Below are positions 52,201-61,550 of a stretch of 64,000 nt of DNA, piece by piece (the stretch's first letter is position 1; each line of letters opens with the position of its first letter). The DNA is taken from assembly GCA_023664305.1 (NCBI GenBank), contig JAMPFT010000001.1, positions 228,400 to 292,399 on the forward strand, written 5' to 3'. Under the pieces are notes generated by a model. It was not told where the DNA came from. It searched no databases and saw only the letters and a program-made list of their open reading frames with translations. The position numbers were made by a program, and so were the translations under genes. The DNA is from a bacterium (GTDB taxonomy: Bacteria > Bacillota > Clostridia > Lachnospirales > Lachnospiraceae).

Positions 52201-53477
52201 AACAGCAGAAAGAGCGTACCCTGCGCTCCTGCGCCATTGAAAAGATACCCTTTACCGAGCAGATGCGGCAGGATTATACCATTATCTGTCCCCAGATGTC
52301 GCCTATTCACTTTGAAATCCTGGAGCCTGCCTTTAACGCCTGCGGTTACCATTTCGTAGTTCTTGACAACGACAACAAGCATTCCGTGGACATGGGCCTG
52401 AAATATGTAAACAACGACGCGTGCTATCCGTCCCTGCTGGTAGTGGGGCAAATCATGGAGGCGCTGCTTTCCGGGAAATACGACCTGAACAAAACGGCCA
52501 TCATTATGACACAGACCGGCGGCGGCTGCCGCGCCACAAACTATGTGGGCTTTATCCGGCGGGCCCTGAAAAAGGCCGGTATGGAGCAGATTCCCGTCAT
52601 TTCCCTGAATCTGGTGGGCATCGAGAGCAATCCCGGCTTCCATCTCAACGCAAATATGCTGATGCGCGCCGCAATCGGCGCCCAGTTCGGCGACATTTTC
52701 ATGCGCTGCGTCTACCGGCTGCGCCCCTATGAGGCGACGCCCGGAAGCGTAAACGCCGTCCACCAGAAATGGCTGAAGGTTGTACAGGATTTCGTATCTG
52801 CAAAGCATATCAGCCTGTTGAAATTCAACCGGCTCTGCCGGGAGATCATACGCGACTTTGACCGTATCCCCCTGCTGGATGTTCAGAAACCCAGAGTGGG
52901 AATCGTTGGCGAGATCCTTGTCAAGTTTTCCCCCGCGGGCAACAACCATCTGGTAGAGCTTTTGGAAAGCGAGGGGGCAGAGGCGGTGGTGCCGGATCTG
53001 CTCGACTTCATGCTCTACTGCTTCTACAACCAGCTGTACAAGGCGGATCATCTGGGAACAAGCAAAAAGAGCGCGCATATCGCCTCTCTCGGCATCTGGG
53101 CGATTGAGCATATTCTCCGGCGGGCATCCGTAAAGGAGTTCCAAAGAAGTCTCCGGTTTTCGGCTCCCACGCCAATCCGGGAAATTGCTTCCTTCGCGGA
53201 GCCCATCGTCTCCATCGGGAATCAGACCGGCGAGGGATGGTTCCTGACGGGAGAAATGGTAGAGCTGATCCACGACGGGGTGCCAAACATCGTATGCACC
53301 CAGCCCTTCGGCTGTCTTCCCAATCATGTCGTGGGCAAGGGCGTGATCAAGGCGCTGCGCAAAGCCTACCCCAAATCCAATGTCGTAGCCATCGACTATG
53401 ATCCCGGCGCAAGCGAGGTCAACCAGCTGAACCGTATCAAGCTGATGCTCTCCACCGCCGTAAAAAATATGAATTAA
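49242..53477 (+). CDS. Large 2-hydroxyacyl-CoA dehydratase activase-like protein
   Basis: 1411 residues. Two ASKHA ATPase domains ([13 protein letters not shown] at residue ~11 and [13 protein letters not shown] at ~327) of the BcrAD/BadFG/HgdC type each have ADP-binding and Cys-bearing loops ([25 protein letters not shown]). A DUF2229 domain (~670-890; [21 protein letters not shown] segment) and an HgdB-like D-subunit domain (~1000-1350; [14 protein letters not shown]) follow. Activases reduce dehydratases by ATP-driven electron transfer from a bridging [4Fe-4S]. No separate dehydratase lies nearby; the role of these giant fusions is unresolved. ATG at 49242 has AGGAAGGATGATC. Confidence 0.9.
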   Translation: MENLNKVAALGIDIGSTTVKIAILDENHHILFSDYERHYANIRETLSSLLSGAYRELGNLTLHPMITGSGGLTLANHLSVPFTQEVIAVASSLQELAPKTDVAIELGGEDAKIIYFEDGNVEQRMNGICAGGTGSFIDQMASLIQTDASGLNEYARGYQSLYAIAARCGVFAKTDIQPLINEGATKEDLAASIFQAVVNQTISGLACGKPIRGHVAFLGGPLHFLSELKAAFVRTLKLDEEHVIETDNSHLFAAIGAALNAKEEISCAMEDMVGKLSSEIRMEFEVERMEPLFEDKAAYDAFLERHGAHRVGTADLASYRGNAYLGIDAGSTTTKIALVGEDGSLLYSFYSNNDGSPLKTAIRSLKEIYESIPPRVQIVRACSTGYGEALMKAAFLLDDGEVETVAHYYAAAFFNPEVDCILDIGGQDMKCIKIKNGTVDSVQLNEACSSGCGSFIETFAKSLNYSVHDFAQTALFAEHPIDLGTRCTVFMNSKVKQAQKEGASVADISAGLAYSVIKNALFKVIKVSDASELGKNIVVQGGTFYNDAVLRSFEKIAGCEAVRPDIAGIMGAFGAALIARERFEAGNTSSMLSYEKLCALQYETSMAKCRGCTNSCRLTINKFSGGRQFISGNRCERGIGGQKNANHMPNLFEYKLQRLFSYPSLEADQAPRGTVGIPRVLNMYENYPFWHVFFTELKYRVVLSPSSNRQIYELGIESIPSESECYPAKLAHGHVTWLIRRGVDFIFYPALFYERDEVPGANNHYNCPIVTSYSENIKNNVEEISGGAFRFRNPFLSFRDIGTVTDALLKEFTELPADEVKAAVKKAWQELDDARRDIQKKGEETLAWLKENGKRGIVLAGRPYHIDPEINHGIPELITSFDMAVLTEDSVSHLGCPERPLIVSDQWMYHSRLYAAASFVRTTDNLDLIQLNSFGCGLDAVTTDQVNDILSGSDKIYTCLKIDEVNNLGAARIRVRSLLSAIRVREKQQKERTLRSCAIEKIPFTEQMRQDYTIICPQMSPIHFEILEPAFNACGYHFVVLDNDNKHSVDMGLKYVNNDACYPSLLVVGQIMEALLSGKYDLNKTAIIMTQTGGGCRATNYVGFIRRALKKAGMEQIPVISLNLVGIESNPGFHLNANMLMRAAIGAQFGDIFMRCVYRLRPYEATPGSVNAVHQKWLKVVQDFVSAKHISLLKFNRLCREIIRDFDRIPLLDVQKPRVGIVGEILVKFSPAGNNHLVELLESEGAEAVVPDLLDFMLYCFYNQLYKADHLGTSKKSAHIASLGIWAIEHILRRASVKEFQRSLRFSAPTPIREIASFAEPIVSIGNQTGEGWFLTGEMVELIHDGVPNIVCTQPFGCLPNHVVGKGVIKALRKAYPKSNVVAIDYDPGASEVNQLNRIKLMLSTAVKNMN

Positions 53478-53482
53478 AATCA

Positions 53483-53532
53483 GGCTGCTGCAAAAGGCAA
53501 TATCAAAATCCTTTTGCAGCAGCCTTTTTTTG
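53483..53532 (+). terminator. Intrinsic terminator of the activase gene
   Basis: GGCTGCTGCAAAAGG and CCTTTTGCAGCAGCC arms, 12-nt loop, then T7: a strong terminator 6 nt after the stop. Confidence 0.95.
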
Positions 53533-53594
53533 TTAGCATAAGGGCAGTTCGCAAAGCGTACTGCCCGTTGTTTAAGCTGCCCGCGTTTGGCCCG

Positions 53595-53638
53595 GGAACC
53601 ATGGACCCGTGGAACCGTGGAACCGTAGAACCGTGGGA
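53595..53638. repeat. Short GAACCGTGG repeats
   Basis: About five imperfect 8-9 bp units (GAACCATGG, ACCCGTGG, AACCGTGG, AACCGTAG, AACCGTGG) in the non-coding gap before the next convergent gene. Confidence 0.75.
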
Positions 53639-53694
53639 AGCTTCGACGTAGGCCCGGCAGGCTTTCCCTCTTCCTCCCGCCGCATTCTGCAGTT

Positions 53695-53934
53695 TCAGGA
53701 TGCCGCTTCCACCCTGGTTTTCATGTATTCCTGCAGCATTCTTGCCACATCCTCCGGCTGCAGTCCTGCATCCGAGATCATATCGCTGACCGTCTCAAGC
53801 TCCTTTTTCTTCTTTTCCTGAAAAAGCTCTTCCAGCTCCCGTTTCTCCGACTCAACCCTGGTCAGTAACGCCTCGATCAGCTCCTGCTTTGCGGTAATCT
53901 TTTCTTCGATGGTTTTGCGCTGTCCTCTTGCCAT
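53695..53934 (-). CDS. Small coiled-coil protein, unknown function
   Basis: 79 residues, almost entirely charged helix: KTIEEKITAKQELIEALLTR, VESEKRELEELFQEKKKKEL, then ISDAGLQPEDVARMLQEYM. Heptad-like spacing suggests a coiled coil. No membrane segment. ATG at 53934 follows AAAGGAGACAGAT. It is downstream of the SNF2 gene by 100 nt on the same strand and ends facing the activase terminator. Possibly a helicase accessory or structural protein; no evidence for a role. Confidence 0.7.
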   Translation of the reverse strand: MARGQRKTIEEKITAKQELIEALLTRVESEKRELEELFQEKKKKELETVSDMISDAGLQPEDVARMLQEYMKTRVEAAS

Positions 53935-54037
53935 ATCTGTCTCCTTTCACAGGATTTATGCAATCCTGTTTACAGTATATGGACAAGACTGGTAAAATAT
54001 GCTTTTTTTCGAAAAATCGCACATTTCAAAGCTTCCT

Positions 54038-57000
54038 TCAGGCCAGCAGCGAAAGAAACTCCTCCCGGCTCATAGCGCCCAGCTGCCCGTCGCCCTCCTG
54101 CACAATCTGATCGGAAAGCGCTTTCTTGCTCTCCTGAAGCTTCTGGATCTTCTCCTCGATGGTATTTTTGGCGATCAGCCGGTATACCACGACCTTCTTC
54201 GTCTGCCCGATCCTGTGGGCCCGGTCTGTGGCCTGGTTCTGCACGGCGACATTCCACCAGGGATCATAATGGATCACCACATCCGCCCCGATCAGGTTCA
54301 GTCCCACGCCGCCCGCCTTCAGGGAAATCAGAAAGACCGGCGTCCCGTCCTCGTTAAAAGCCTTCACCAACTGCAGCCGCTTCTCCTTCGGCGTCTCCCC
54401 GGTAATCATATAAAAGGCAAGCCCCTCCCCGGACAATCGATCCGCCAGAAGCGAAAGCATGGACGTAAACTGGGAGAACAGCAGAATCTTATGCCCTCCC
54501 TCCACCGCGCTTCGGATCAGCTCCACGCAGGCCTCCAGCTTTGCGGAGCCCCCGGCATAGTTTTCAAAGCAAAGCCCGGGATCGCAGCAGATCTGCCGCA
54601 GCCGCATCAGCTCCGCCAGAATCCGAATTTTATCCCGCCGGAAGGACTCCGCGTCCTGCGTCGCCAAATCCTTGCGCATCTTCACCACCTGGGCGTCGTA
54701 AAGCGTCTGCTGCTCTCCCTCAAATTTCACATACCGGTTCTCCTCCAGCTTCTCCGGCAGATCCCGCAGAACCTCTTCCTTTAATCTGCGCAGAATAAAG
54801 GGCGATACCATCCTCTGCAGCCGCTCCAGCGCCGCACCATCCTCGTTTTTTACAATCGGCGCTTCGAAATCGTTCCGGAAAACGTCGTACCCGTACAGAT
54901 ACCCCGGCATCAGATAGTCAAAAATGCTCCAAAGCTCGCTGAGACGGTTTTCCACCGGCGTCCCCGTCAGGGCATACCTCACCTTGCTTTTGATCCCCTT
55001 CACCGCCTTGGCCGCCGCAGTGGTATGGTTCTTGATATACTGGGCCTCGTCGATGATCTGATAATGAAACTCCTTGTCCTCGTAGCCCGCGATATCCCGC
55101 TTCAACAGGTCGTAGGAGGTCACAATCACGTCATAATACCGATAGTTCTCCAGCTTCTGCGCCCGCTCCGCCTGGTCTCCCGTGATAAAGCAGCAGGTAA
55201 GCTCCGGCGCAAAGCGGTTCAGCTCCTCACCCCAGTTATAGACCAGGGACGCGGGCGTCACAATCAGAGAGGTATAAATCCTCCCCTCCTGCTTTGCCGC
55301 CAACAGCACGGCGATGGCCTGCAGCGTCTTTCCCAGCCCCATATCGTCCGCCAGAATACCGCCCAGCTGATATGCCTCCAGCAGTCTCAGCCACCGATAG
55401 CCCAGCCTCTGATAGCCCCGCAACACCTTCCGCAGGGATTCCGGCACATCAAAATCCGCATCCTTCACCGCCTTGAAATTTTTTGCGATCTCCCGGAAGT
55501 GGCTGTCCCGGTTGCTGTAAATCTCCTCGTTCTTCTCCAACAGCTTATCCAGATACAACGCCCGGTACAGCGGCACCTTGACGTTTCCCTTCAAAAGCTC
55601 CTTCGGAGAAAGCCTGAGCGTCGCCAGCATCTCGTCCAACGCCTCCAGCGATTGATCCTCCAGGCTTAAGAAGTCACCGCTCTTCAGCCGATAATACTTC
55701 TTCTTCGCCCGGTAGCTGCGGAGAATATCCAAAAGCTCCGCCGGAGGCACATCCTGGGTCGAAATCTCCAGATTTAACAGATCCCGGGAAACCGATACGC
55801 CCACAGATACCCGCATCCTCTTCCCCAGATTCGTATTCCGGAACCGCTGGGTACACTGTACCTCCCCCAGGGCCAGCAGCGTATCCACCCCTTCCTCCAG
55901 CACCCGGTACATCAATTCCTCGTCTCCGTCGCAGGTCAACTCCTCCCGCTCCGGTATGTAATTCGGGAAAAACTGCGTCACCCGGAACCGGATCTCCTCC
56001 TCCTGCTGTTTATCCCGGACCGGATCCGCTTCCTCCTGCTGCTTCAGCAGCGAAAAGCTTTCCTTCCCGTACCTCGCCTCAATCCGGCAGCTCATATCCT
56101 TCCTCTCCGCGTCCAGATAGAACACAAACCGGGGCTTGGGCGGAAGATATGCCTCGATCTCCTCGCTGTTCTCCTCCCGAATCTCCACCACATCCTCCAG
56201 CTGCGGCAGCACATCATGATAAAACTGCCCCAGACGGTTCCTGCCCACTTCAAAGTGCAGATTCCCGCCTCTGCTGAAATCCGCCAGAGTCTGAATCTTC
56301 CGGGCAAATTCCTCCTCCATCCGGCAAAGCTCCTCCCCCTGGATAAAATAGGACGAGCGGTTGCCCTCGTAGATCAGCGGCATCCTGCAGTCCGCCTCCA
56401 CGCCATGAAATGAGTGCCTGTTGCTCTGACGGTTCTTCCGGATGGTCATGGTAATATTCGGATTTTTTTCCCGGGGATAAAGCTTCTTCTTCTCCTTCTT
56501 CTCCGCGTCCCTGTCCTCGTAATCGACGCCGTCCTCCCCCAGCATCTGCCAGAACTCGTCCAGCCGCCAGCCGAACATAGCCAGGTCGCCGCCCTTAAAC
56601 GCCGCCTGCCGGGAATATCGGTCCGCCTCAATCAGTCTCCTGTTAAAGTCCAGCTCCTCCCGGACAATCCGCCCGATGTACTCGATCCATCGTTTCCCGT
56701 CCTCCGTAAAATTTTCCAGACGATGATTGATCGTTGTGCCGCTCCCATAAGTGCTGCTGCGGGATTCCCGCACATTATCGTAAAACTCGGAGAGATCCTT
56801 CACGACAAACAGCCGGCCTTCCCCCACCTTAAACGAAAGGGACAGGTCCCCGTTTTTCCTGCAGAGTCTGGGAAGCAGCGTAAGACTGCCGCTCTTCCCG
56901 ATGGCGTCCGACACCACATGATTCGCCCGGCGCTGGTATACGGCGCTCATAAATCCGGCCGTATACCGATCCGTCGTGTCGCCGTAATTCTTTTTCTGCA

Positions 57001-58441
57001 CTTCCTCCCGAAGCAGCTCCACCAGCGCCGCCAGATAGGCGCAGTATTCCCGCCTGTAATAACGATAATAATAATGTCTGGCACACTCTTCGCAGCCGCA
57101 TTCCGCATACATCGCTTCCTTCTGGCCGATCAAAATATGCAGGGGAAACTGTCTCTTTCCCTGCTGCCCTACGCCCGTTGCCTCCAGGACCATGTTCGGC
57201 GATTCGTCGCAGTATCCGCTGTTGATCTCTTCCAGCTGCACCGCTCCCTGGGCAAGGAGCTTTTGACTCCTTTGGAGCTTTTGCTCGGTCAGATGCATAC
57301 TCTTTTTTACGGAATCGATCACAAAATACGGATAGGGCGCCAGGTAATCCTTCGGCCGCTCCCGCTCCTCAGGCTCCTCCTGCCGGTTCAGGACGATGTA
57401 GCCGGGGACGGATTCGGAAGCTGCTTGTCCGCCTGCGGGCAGCTGAAGCTCTGCGGTCAGCCGGTTCTCCGCGGGAAGCTCTATTGCTTCGGCGGCGCTT
57501 TCCTCTTTTTTCGTTCCGTTCGCAGACGGTTCGAAGGCTTCAGACTGCCCGGAATCTGTCGCCTTGTCAGACTTTGAGACTGCTATCGGTGCTCTGGCTG
57601 CAGGCTGCCCGGTTCCCGCGGCCTGCCCGGCCTCTGCGGATGCTTTCATCGCTTTGCGGGATTTTACGGATACGGAGCCCCGTGGGGACTCTGCAGGATC
57701 TGCTGTTTCAACTGCTTTCCCCGTCGGATTCCCTGACTCTTCAACCGGTTCCTCTGCTGCGGTCTGTTCTCCTACGGTATCCTCTTCCCTCGTTGCAGAA
57801 GACTTGTTTATTGCAGCCAAATTGTTCGTCACGCCAGACTCTTTCACAGCATCTGCTTTCTTTGCGGCAGATACTTCCTCCTCAGCAGTCGCTTTCCCCT
57901 CCGTAGCCTCCGGATTCTCCCGCTGCTTCATCAGCTCTGCCATCGTCATCTGACGAAACTCTCCGAACTCCCGCCCGTCTTCCGAAAAGGGCACGCTCTT
58001 TCCTCCGTCCTTCGAAGCCGCCTGACTCCGTTTTTCGCTTTCCGAAACCGGCCTGCTCTGCTCTCTTTTCGCTGAATCCGCCTGCCGACACCCTTCGCCT
58101 TCCGAAATCTCCTTGCTCTGCTTTCCACTCCCCGGATTCCTCTGCAAAGACCGTTCATCCTCTGGAATCTCCTGATGCTTCCCTGCGCCCTCCATAGCGT
58201 AGAACACCGCCGCCATATGCTTACATTTTGCGCCGCTGCTGGCCATGGGACAGCGGCAGCTCATCAGATAACCTTCCTTCTCCCTCCGCGGAGACAGCCG
58301 GACATTATAACGCTGTTTCTCCAATACCCCCGCCGTCCAGACTCCTTCCTTTTCCTGCAGATCGATGACCTTCCCCTGCTCAAAATATGTTCTCCCCTGC
58401 TCCAGAGTATGTCTGCTGAACTGCATCTTCCAATCGTACAT
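54038..58441 (-). CDS. SWIM-domain SNF2-family helicase
   Basis: 1467 residues. N-terminal SWIM zinc finger: SCRCPMASSGAKCKHMAAV (CxC-x8-CxH). Residues ~90-370 are a low-complexity linker rich in Glu/Ser/Ala with repeating EGxRQ/KREQS-like pieces. An SNF2-associated domain follows (~400-950), then the ATPase: GGILADDMGLGKTLQAI (I), DEAQ box IIDEAQYIKN, GTPVENRLSELWSIFDYL (III), LKAGGVGLNLIGADVVIHYD and QATDRAHRIGQTKKVVVY (V-VI). It remodels protein-DNA or nucleic-acid complexes. ATG at 58441 has AAAGGAGAAATC. Similar genes are common in Firmicutes; defence involvement is possible only by proximity to ptuAB-like genes. Confidence 0.92.
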   Translation of the reverse strand: MYDWKMQFSRHTLEQGRTYFEQGKVIDLQEKEGVWTAGVLEKQRYNVRLSPRREKEGYLMSCRCPMASSGAKCKHMAAVFYAMEGAGKHQEIPEDERSLQRNPGSGKQSKEISEGEGCRQADSAKREQSRPVSESEKRSQAASKDGGKSVPFSEDGREFGEFRQMTMAELMKQRENPEATEGKATAEEEVSAAKKADAVKESGVTNNLAAINKSSATREEDTVGEQTAAEEPVEESGNPTGKAVETADPAESPRGSVSVKSRKAMKASAEAGQAAGTGQPAARAPIAVSKSDKATDSGQSEAFEPSANGTKKEESAAEAIELPAENRLTAELQLPAGGQAASESVPGYIVLNRQEEPEERERPKDYLAPYPYFVIDSVKKSMHLTEQKLQRSQKLLAQGAVQLEEINSGYCDESPNMVLEATGVGQQGKRQFPLHILIGQKEAMYAECGCEECARHYYYRYYRREYCAYLAALVELLREEVQKKNYGDTTDRYTAGFMSAVYQRRANHVVSDAIGKSGSLTLLPRLCRKNGDLSLSFKVGEGRLFVVKDLSEFYDNVRESRSSTYGSGTTINHRLENFTEDGKRWIEYIGRIVREELDFNRRLIEADRYSRQAAFKGGDLAMFGWRLDEFWQMLGEDGVDYEDRDAEKKEKKKLYPREKNPNITMTIRKNRQSNRHSFHGVEADCRMPLIYEGNRSSYFIQGEELCRMEEEFARKIQTLADFSRGGNLHFEVGRNRLGQFYHDVLPQLEDVVEIREENSEEIEAYLPPKPRFVFYLDAERKDMSCRIEARYGKESFSLLKQQEEADPVRDKQQEEEIRFRVTQFFPNYIPEREELTCDGDEELMYRVLEEGVDTLLALGEVQCTQRFRNTNLGKRMRVSVGVSVSRDLLNLEISTQDVPPAELLDILRSYRAKKKYYRLKSGDFLSLEDQSLEALDEMLATLRLSPKELLKGNVKVPLYRALYLDKLLEKNEEIYSNRDSHFREIAKNFKAVKDADFDVPESLRKVLRGYQRLGYRWLRLLEAYQLGGILADDMGLGKTLQAIAVLLAAKQEGRIYTSLIVTPASLVYNWGEELNRFAPELTCCFITGDQAERAQKLENYRYYDVIVTSYDLLKRDIAGYEDKEFHYQIIDEAQYIKNHTTAAAKAVKGIKSKVRYALTGTPVENRLSELWSIFDYLMPGYLYGYDVFRNDFEAPIVKNEDGAALERLQRMVSPFILRRLKEEVLRDLPEKLEENRYVKFEGEQQTLYDAQVVKMRKDLATQDAESFRRDKIRILAELMRLRQICCDPGLCFENYAGGSAKLEACVELIRSAVEGGHKILLFSQFTSMLSLLADRLSGEGLAFYMITGETPKEKRLQLVKAFNEDGTPVFLISLKAGGVGLNLIGADVVIHYDPWWNVAVQNQATDRAHRIGQTKKVVVYRLIAKNTIEEKIQKLQESKKALSDQIVQEGDGQLGAMSREEFLSLLA

Positions 58442-58591
58442 TTTTGATTTCTCCTTTTTCGGAAAGTGTTCCTCATTGTTTGCTTTATGCGCGGGAAATG
58501 ACTGCTATCCTTCATGAGGCGATTCATAAAAGGGATAATCCGCAAGACCGCTTACTTCCTATAATGCGTCCGGCTCCAATCAGTTCACGCT

Positions 58592-59119
58592 TCACGAAAA
58601 TTCTGCTGTCCCCAATAATTCCTTCACAATGATTTCCGCGCATTCCGCCGCACTGTTTTGGCTTGTGTCTACCCTTAGGCTGTACTCGATATTTTTTGCC
58701 ATCAACTCCTGCTGTTCCTCCGATTGGCTTTCGTACCTGTCCCCGCGAAGAAGATTCCTTTCCCTGCAAAGCTCCAGAGGACAGTATACCTCCACCAAAT
58801 CCAGCGGATTATCCCTCAGGATCTCTGTCAACTGCAGATAATGAGGAGTAATTTCTTCTCTTTCCACCAGGATTCCGTCGATCAGAACATTTTTGCCCAT
58901 GTCGGAATAGAGCTTTGCGGTGTGATACATCATCAGTATCACTTCACTGAGATATTTCCAATAGTTTTCACGCAGATATTTTTCTCCGACCATCTCCTGA
59001 AACAAATCGTTTGCAACCACATAAAAAAAGATGTCGTCCCTCTCCTGAAGGGCTTCCACGATTGATGTTTTCCCTGCGCTCGTCACACCGTTTAAGAAAA
59101 TAATACGTCCTTTTTCCAT
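58592..59119 (-). CDS. Chloramphenicol-phosphotransferase-like kinase
   Basis: 175 residues. The N-terminus RIIFLNGVTSAGKTSIVEAL is the P-loop of CPT/zeta-type kinases; VLIDGILVEREEITPHYLQL and VEVYCPLELCRERNLLRGDR resemble the substrate pocket and Arg-rich lid. Chloramphenicol resistance is not implied; most members have unknown small-molecule substrates. ATG at 59119 follows AAAGAGGTATAAGA. It lies between the Septu-like pair and the SNF2 gene on the same strand, so it might belong with either. Confidence 0.8.
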   Translation of the reverse strand: MEKGRIIFLNGVTSAGKTSIVEALQERDDIFFYVVANDLFQEMVGEKYLRENYWKYLSEVILMMYHTAKLYSDMGKNVLIDGILVEREEITPHYLQLTEILRDNPLDLVEVYCPLELCRERNLLRGDRYESQSEEQQELMAKNIEYSLRVDTSQNSAAECAEIIVKELLGTAEFS

Positions 59120-59212
59120 TCTTATACCTCTTTGCGCATACCAATCAATATTCGAAAATTTATTTTCAAACTGTTACCTCTTCCGGCTTTCGTGAGAAAG
59201 ATAGAACCAAAT

Positions 59213-59851
59213 TTATGTACTCTCTACCAATATCCCGTAATTCTCCCTGTAGTAACACCTTTTAAATTCCGCAAATGCAGATTCTCTATTGAGCAATGCC
59301 GCCAACGTCCTTTCTGCCACTTTTGATGCGGGATCCGTTTTATATTTTTCAATCGCCTTATATAGCAGGCTCATTTGCATCAACAAACCTTCCCTGCGCC
59401 TTTTACAATGATAGGATCTATGTCCGGAATTTTCCTGCGTGAACACTTCATTCATCAACATCGCCGTTAAAGCAGCCTGCATATCATTCTTATCGATTGC
59501 CTCCACAGACAAATCATCTTCCGACACATGAAAAACTAATCTTTCTTCCGGATCATCCACACAACAATCAATAATGCCAGACTCATACTTTCCCTTATTC
59601 TTCACCGAATTGCAATGCTCGCATGACAAAAAAAGATTATTCCAATCAAACATCAAATCTCTATTTTCGTGATGCGGGATTCTGTGTTCCACTATCTTAT
59701 CCTGCTCTTTTATCCCGCAGATATAGCATTTGTCGTGAAAATCTTCGTACAAGGCATCCGTTACATCTCGACCCTGATATTTCCTGCTTCCTTTTGCCTT
59801 TTCAATCGCCAAAGATGCCGGAACTTCCCTTCTTCTTTCAATTTTTACCAT
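59213..59851 (-). CDS. HNH endonuclease, PtuB-like
   Basis: 212 residues. The HNH module is complete: CYICGIKEQDK, EHRIPHHENRDLMFDWNNLF and LSCEHCNSVKN, giving a zinc CxxC...CxxC pair around an H-x-N/H core. This resembles the TIGR02646-type HNH proteins that act as PtuB effectors in Septu systems. The start ATG shares its first base with the TGA stop of the ATPase gene (TGATG), implying translational coupling. The C-terminal ~100 residues are helical and unassigned. Acting as a DNA nuclease on phage infection is inference from family. Confidence 0.8.
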   Translation of the reverse strand: MVKIERRREVPASLAIEKAKGSRKYQGRDVTDALYEDFHDKCYICGIKEQDKIVEHRIPHHENRDLMFDWNNLFLSCEHCNSVKNKGKYESGIIDCCVDDPEERLVFHVSEDDLSVEAIDKNDMQAALTAMLMNEVFTQENSGHRSYHCKRRREGLLMQMSLLYKAIEKYKTDPASKVAERTLAALLNRESAFAEFKRCYYRENYGILVEST

Positions 59852-61101
59852 CAGACGTCCTCCCTGCGTTCAAACGCTATCTTTCGCCTTAAAAATTCAT
59901 TCGTTATATCCAACGCAAGGTAATCCGGAATTTCTGACAAATATAAATCCAATTCCGCAATCTGGGCAAAATCATCATTCGTCAATTTCTTCTTGTCGGT
60001 TAATTTTTTATACTTTTCAAATTTTTCGCGCAGTTCCGCTGATAATTTATCCACATTAAAATAACTTTCCACGATTCCATCATAGGGAATATTCTGTAAA
60101 CCGTCTTTGATCGTAATCTTCTTCTCCATGTCATATATTGTTACATTTGAAATGCTGTTCAAAACAAACGGAGAATGTGTTGATACAATAAATTGTATAT
60201 TCGGGAATAGTGTTGTCAACATCCCCATAATACGCTTTTGCAGCTCCAGGTGAAGATGGGTTTCGATTTCATCAATCAATACGACCCCCGGCATATCATA
60301 TGAGAATTTTTGTTCTGTATGCCTTTCCATGCGCATCATCAAATCTACGATGATATCCATTATTGCAGCATATCCTCTTGACATCTCATTCAATCCAAAC
60401 CGTTCTCTCCCCTGCTGCAATACATAAAAATGAAATGTATCTTCATCGAACTCCAATTTTATGGAATCCTCTCCATACATCTCCTGTAATATTTTTTCAA
60501 AATTATCGAACCATTCGGTAATTCTCTTTCCCTTCTCCGATTTTCCGGCCTGCAAAGCCAATGCCTGCGTCATCTTGATATCTAAAAGATATTTTATAAA
60601 TTCCTTCGACGGGGTATCTTCCATTCCATATGTCTCTTGAAATTCGACTTTTGTAACATGCTTGGGCTCAATAAGATCCAGAACTCTTTCGTCTTTATAG
60701 TAAGCCACAATAAAATCACCATTCTTAAAATTCTTATTCAGCGTAGCATAAGAAACATTAAATTCAATATCCAGCCCGCTTTTCGCCGCCTTTAATTCGT
60801 TTTGTGCCGCTTCAAGAAATTCCTTTCTCTCTCCCACATCTTCCAAATCAGGAGACTGTTTTAATCCTGTATTATAATTGGACTGATACGACTCAACTTT
60901 GTTTTGATAATACATTATGCCATCATGTTTTGTTATTGAGTCCAAAAAAACACTCAATCTATCCAGCAAACTTGTTTTTCCGCTTCCGTTTTTCCCAGTT
61001 AAAATCAAATGACGCATATCGCCATTTCCCAAGCAGATTTCTTCATCCTTCAAATGCCTGACCCGCTCAATCTCTATTTTCTTAATAAAAATTTTTTCCA
61101 T
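59851..61101 (-). CDS. AAA/ABC-type ATPase, PtuA-like
   Basis: 416 residues. Walker A GKNGSGKTSLLDRL near residue 36, a signature-like NEMSRGYAAIMDIIVD, Walker B GVVLIDEIETHLHLELQ and the H-loop QFIVSTHSPFVLNS, the architecture of OLD/PtuA-like defence ATPases. It pairs with the overlapping HNH gene as in type I Septu, in which PtuA forms a hexamer that holds PtuB. No reverse transcriptase is nearby, so it is not an Ec78-type retron. The genes are more AT-rich than neighbours, suggesting transfer. ATG at 61101 is preceded by only weak purine runs. Confidence 0.82.
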   Translation of the reverse strand: MEKIFIKKIEIERVRHLKDEEICLGNGDMRHLILTGKNGSGKTSLLDRLSVFLDSITKHDGIMYYQNKVESYQSNYNTGLKQSPDLEDVGERKEFLEAAQNELKAAKSGLDIEFNVSYATLNKNFKNGDFIVAYYKDERVLDLIEPKHVTKVEFQETYGMEDTPSKEFIKYLLDIKMTQALALQAGKSEKGKRITEWFDNFEKILQEMYGEDSIKLEFDEDTFHFYVLQQGRERFGLNEMSRGYAAIMDIIVDLMMRMERHTEQKFSYDMPGVVLIDEIETHLHLELQKRIMGMLTTLFPNIQFIVSTHSPFVLNSISNVTIYDMEKKITIKDGLQNIPYDGIVESYFNVDKLSAELREKFEKYKKLTDKKKLTNDDFAQIAELDLYLSEIPDYLALDITNEFLRRKIAFERREDV

Positions 61102-61550
61102 TTTCTCTATATCTCCCTATATCCTTTTTGCCGATGAAGACATCATAACTGTTTTTATTCTTCAATACCGCTTCTACAGTTATTGTCCCACAATCACGAT
61201 GCAGACGGCTATTCGGCCGTCTCCTGCCCCGAATAAGGTTATTTTATCACAGGACATCATAAAAATCAGTATAATTTTGCTTTTTGCCCCAATCTGCAAA
61301 TACACGATATCTTAAAAACTTATCTTATTATTTTTCGAGTCATACCTATCATTTTATCTTTCCAATTGACTACCTGCCTGATAGCTTCCTTTTCCTGCGC
61401 TCCTATAAAAAGGAAAGATCCGCATAAGCCTTTAAACGTTTCGGAATACAGTAATTATCAAGAGAAACGGAGAATGTGAGGGTATTTTACCAGCATGTTT
61501 ATCATGTGGAAGTCACACCGGAGGTTCTTTCTTTTGTTTTGCATGGCTCC
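61102..61550. other. Gene-free leader region before ptuA
   Basis: No gene is seen on either strand. It is AT-rich and contains a hairpin AGACGGC-TATTCG-GCCGTCT at 61203-61222 and a TATACT element on the minus strand without a clear -35. It could contain a long leader or small RNA for the defence pair. Confidence 0.5.

Noticed and set aside
51921..53327. 468-codon minus-strand frame inside the activase gene
   Set aside because: Antisense shadow of a well conserved coding region.
61102..61550. Retron (reverse transcriptase with PtuAB effector)
   Set aside because: No reverse transcriptase frame or typical msr/msd structure is present next to the ATPase/HNH pair.
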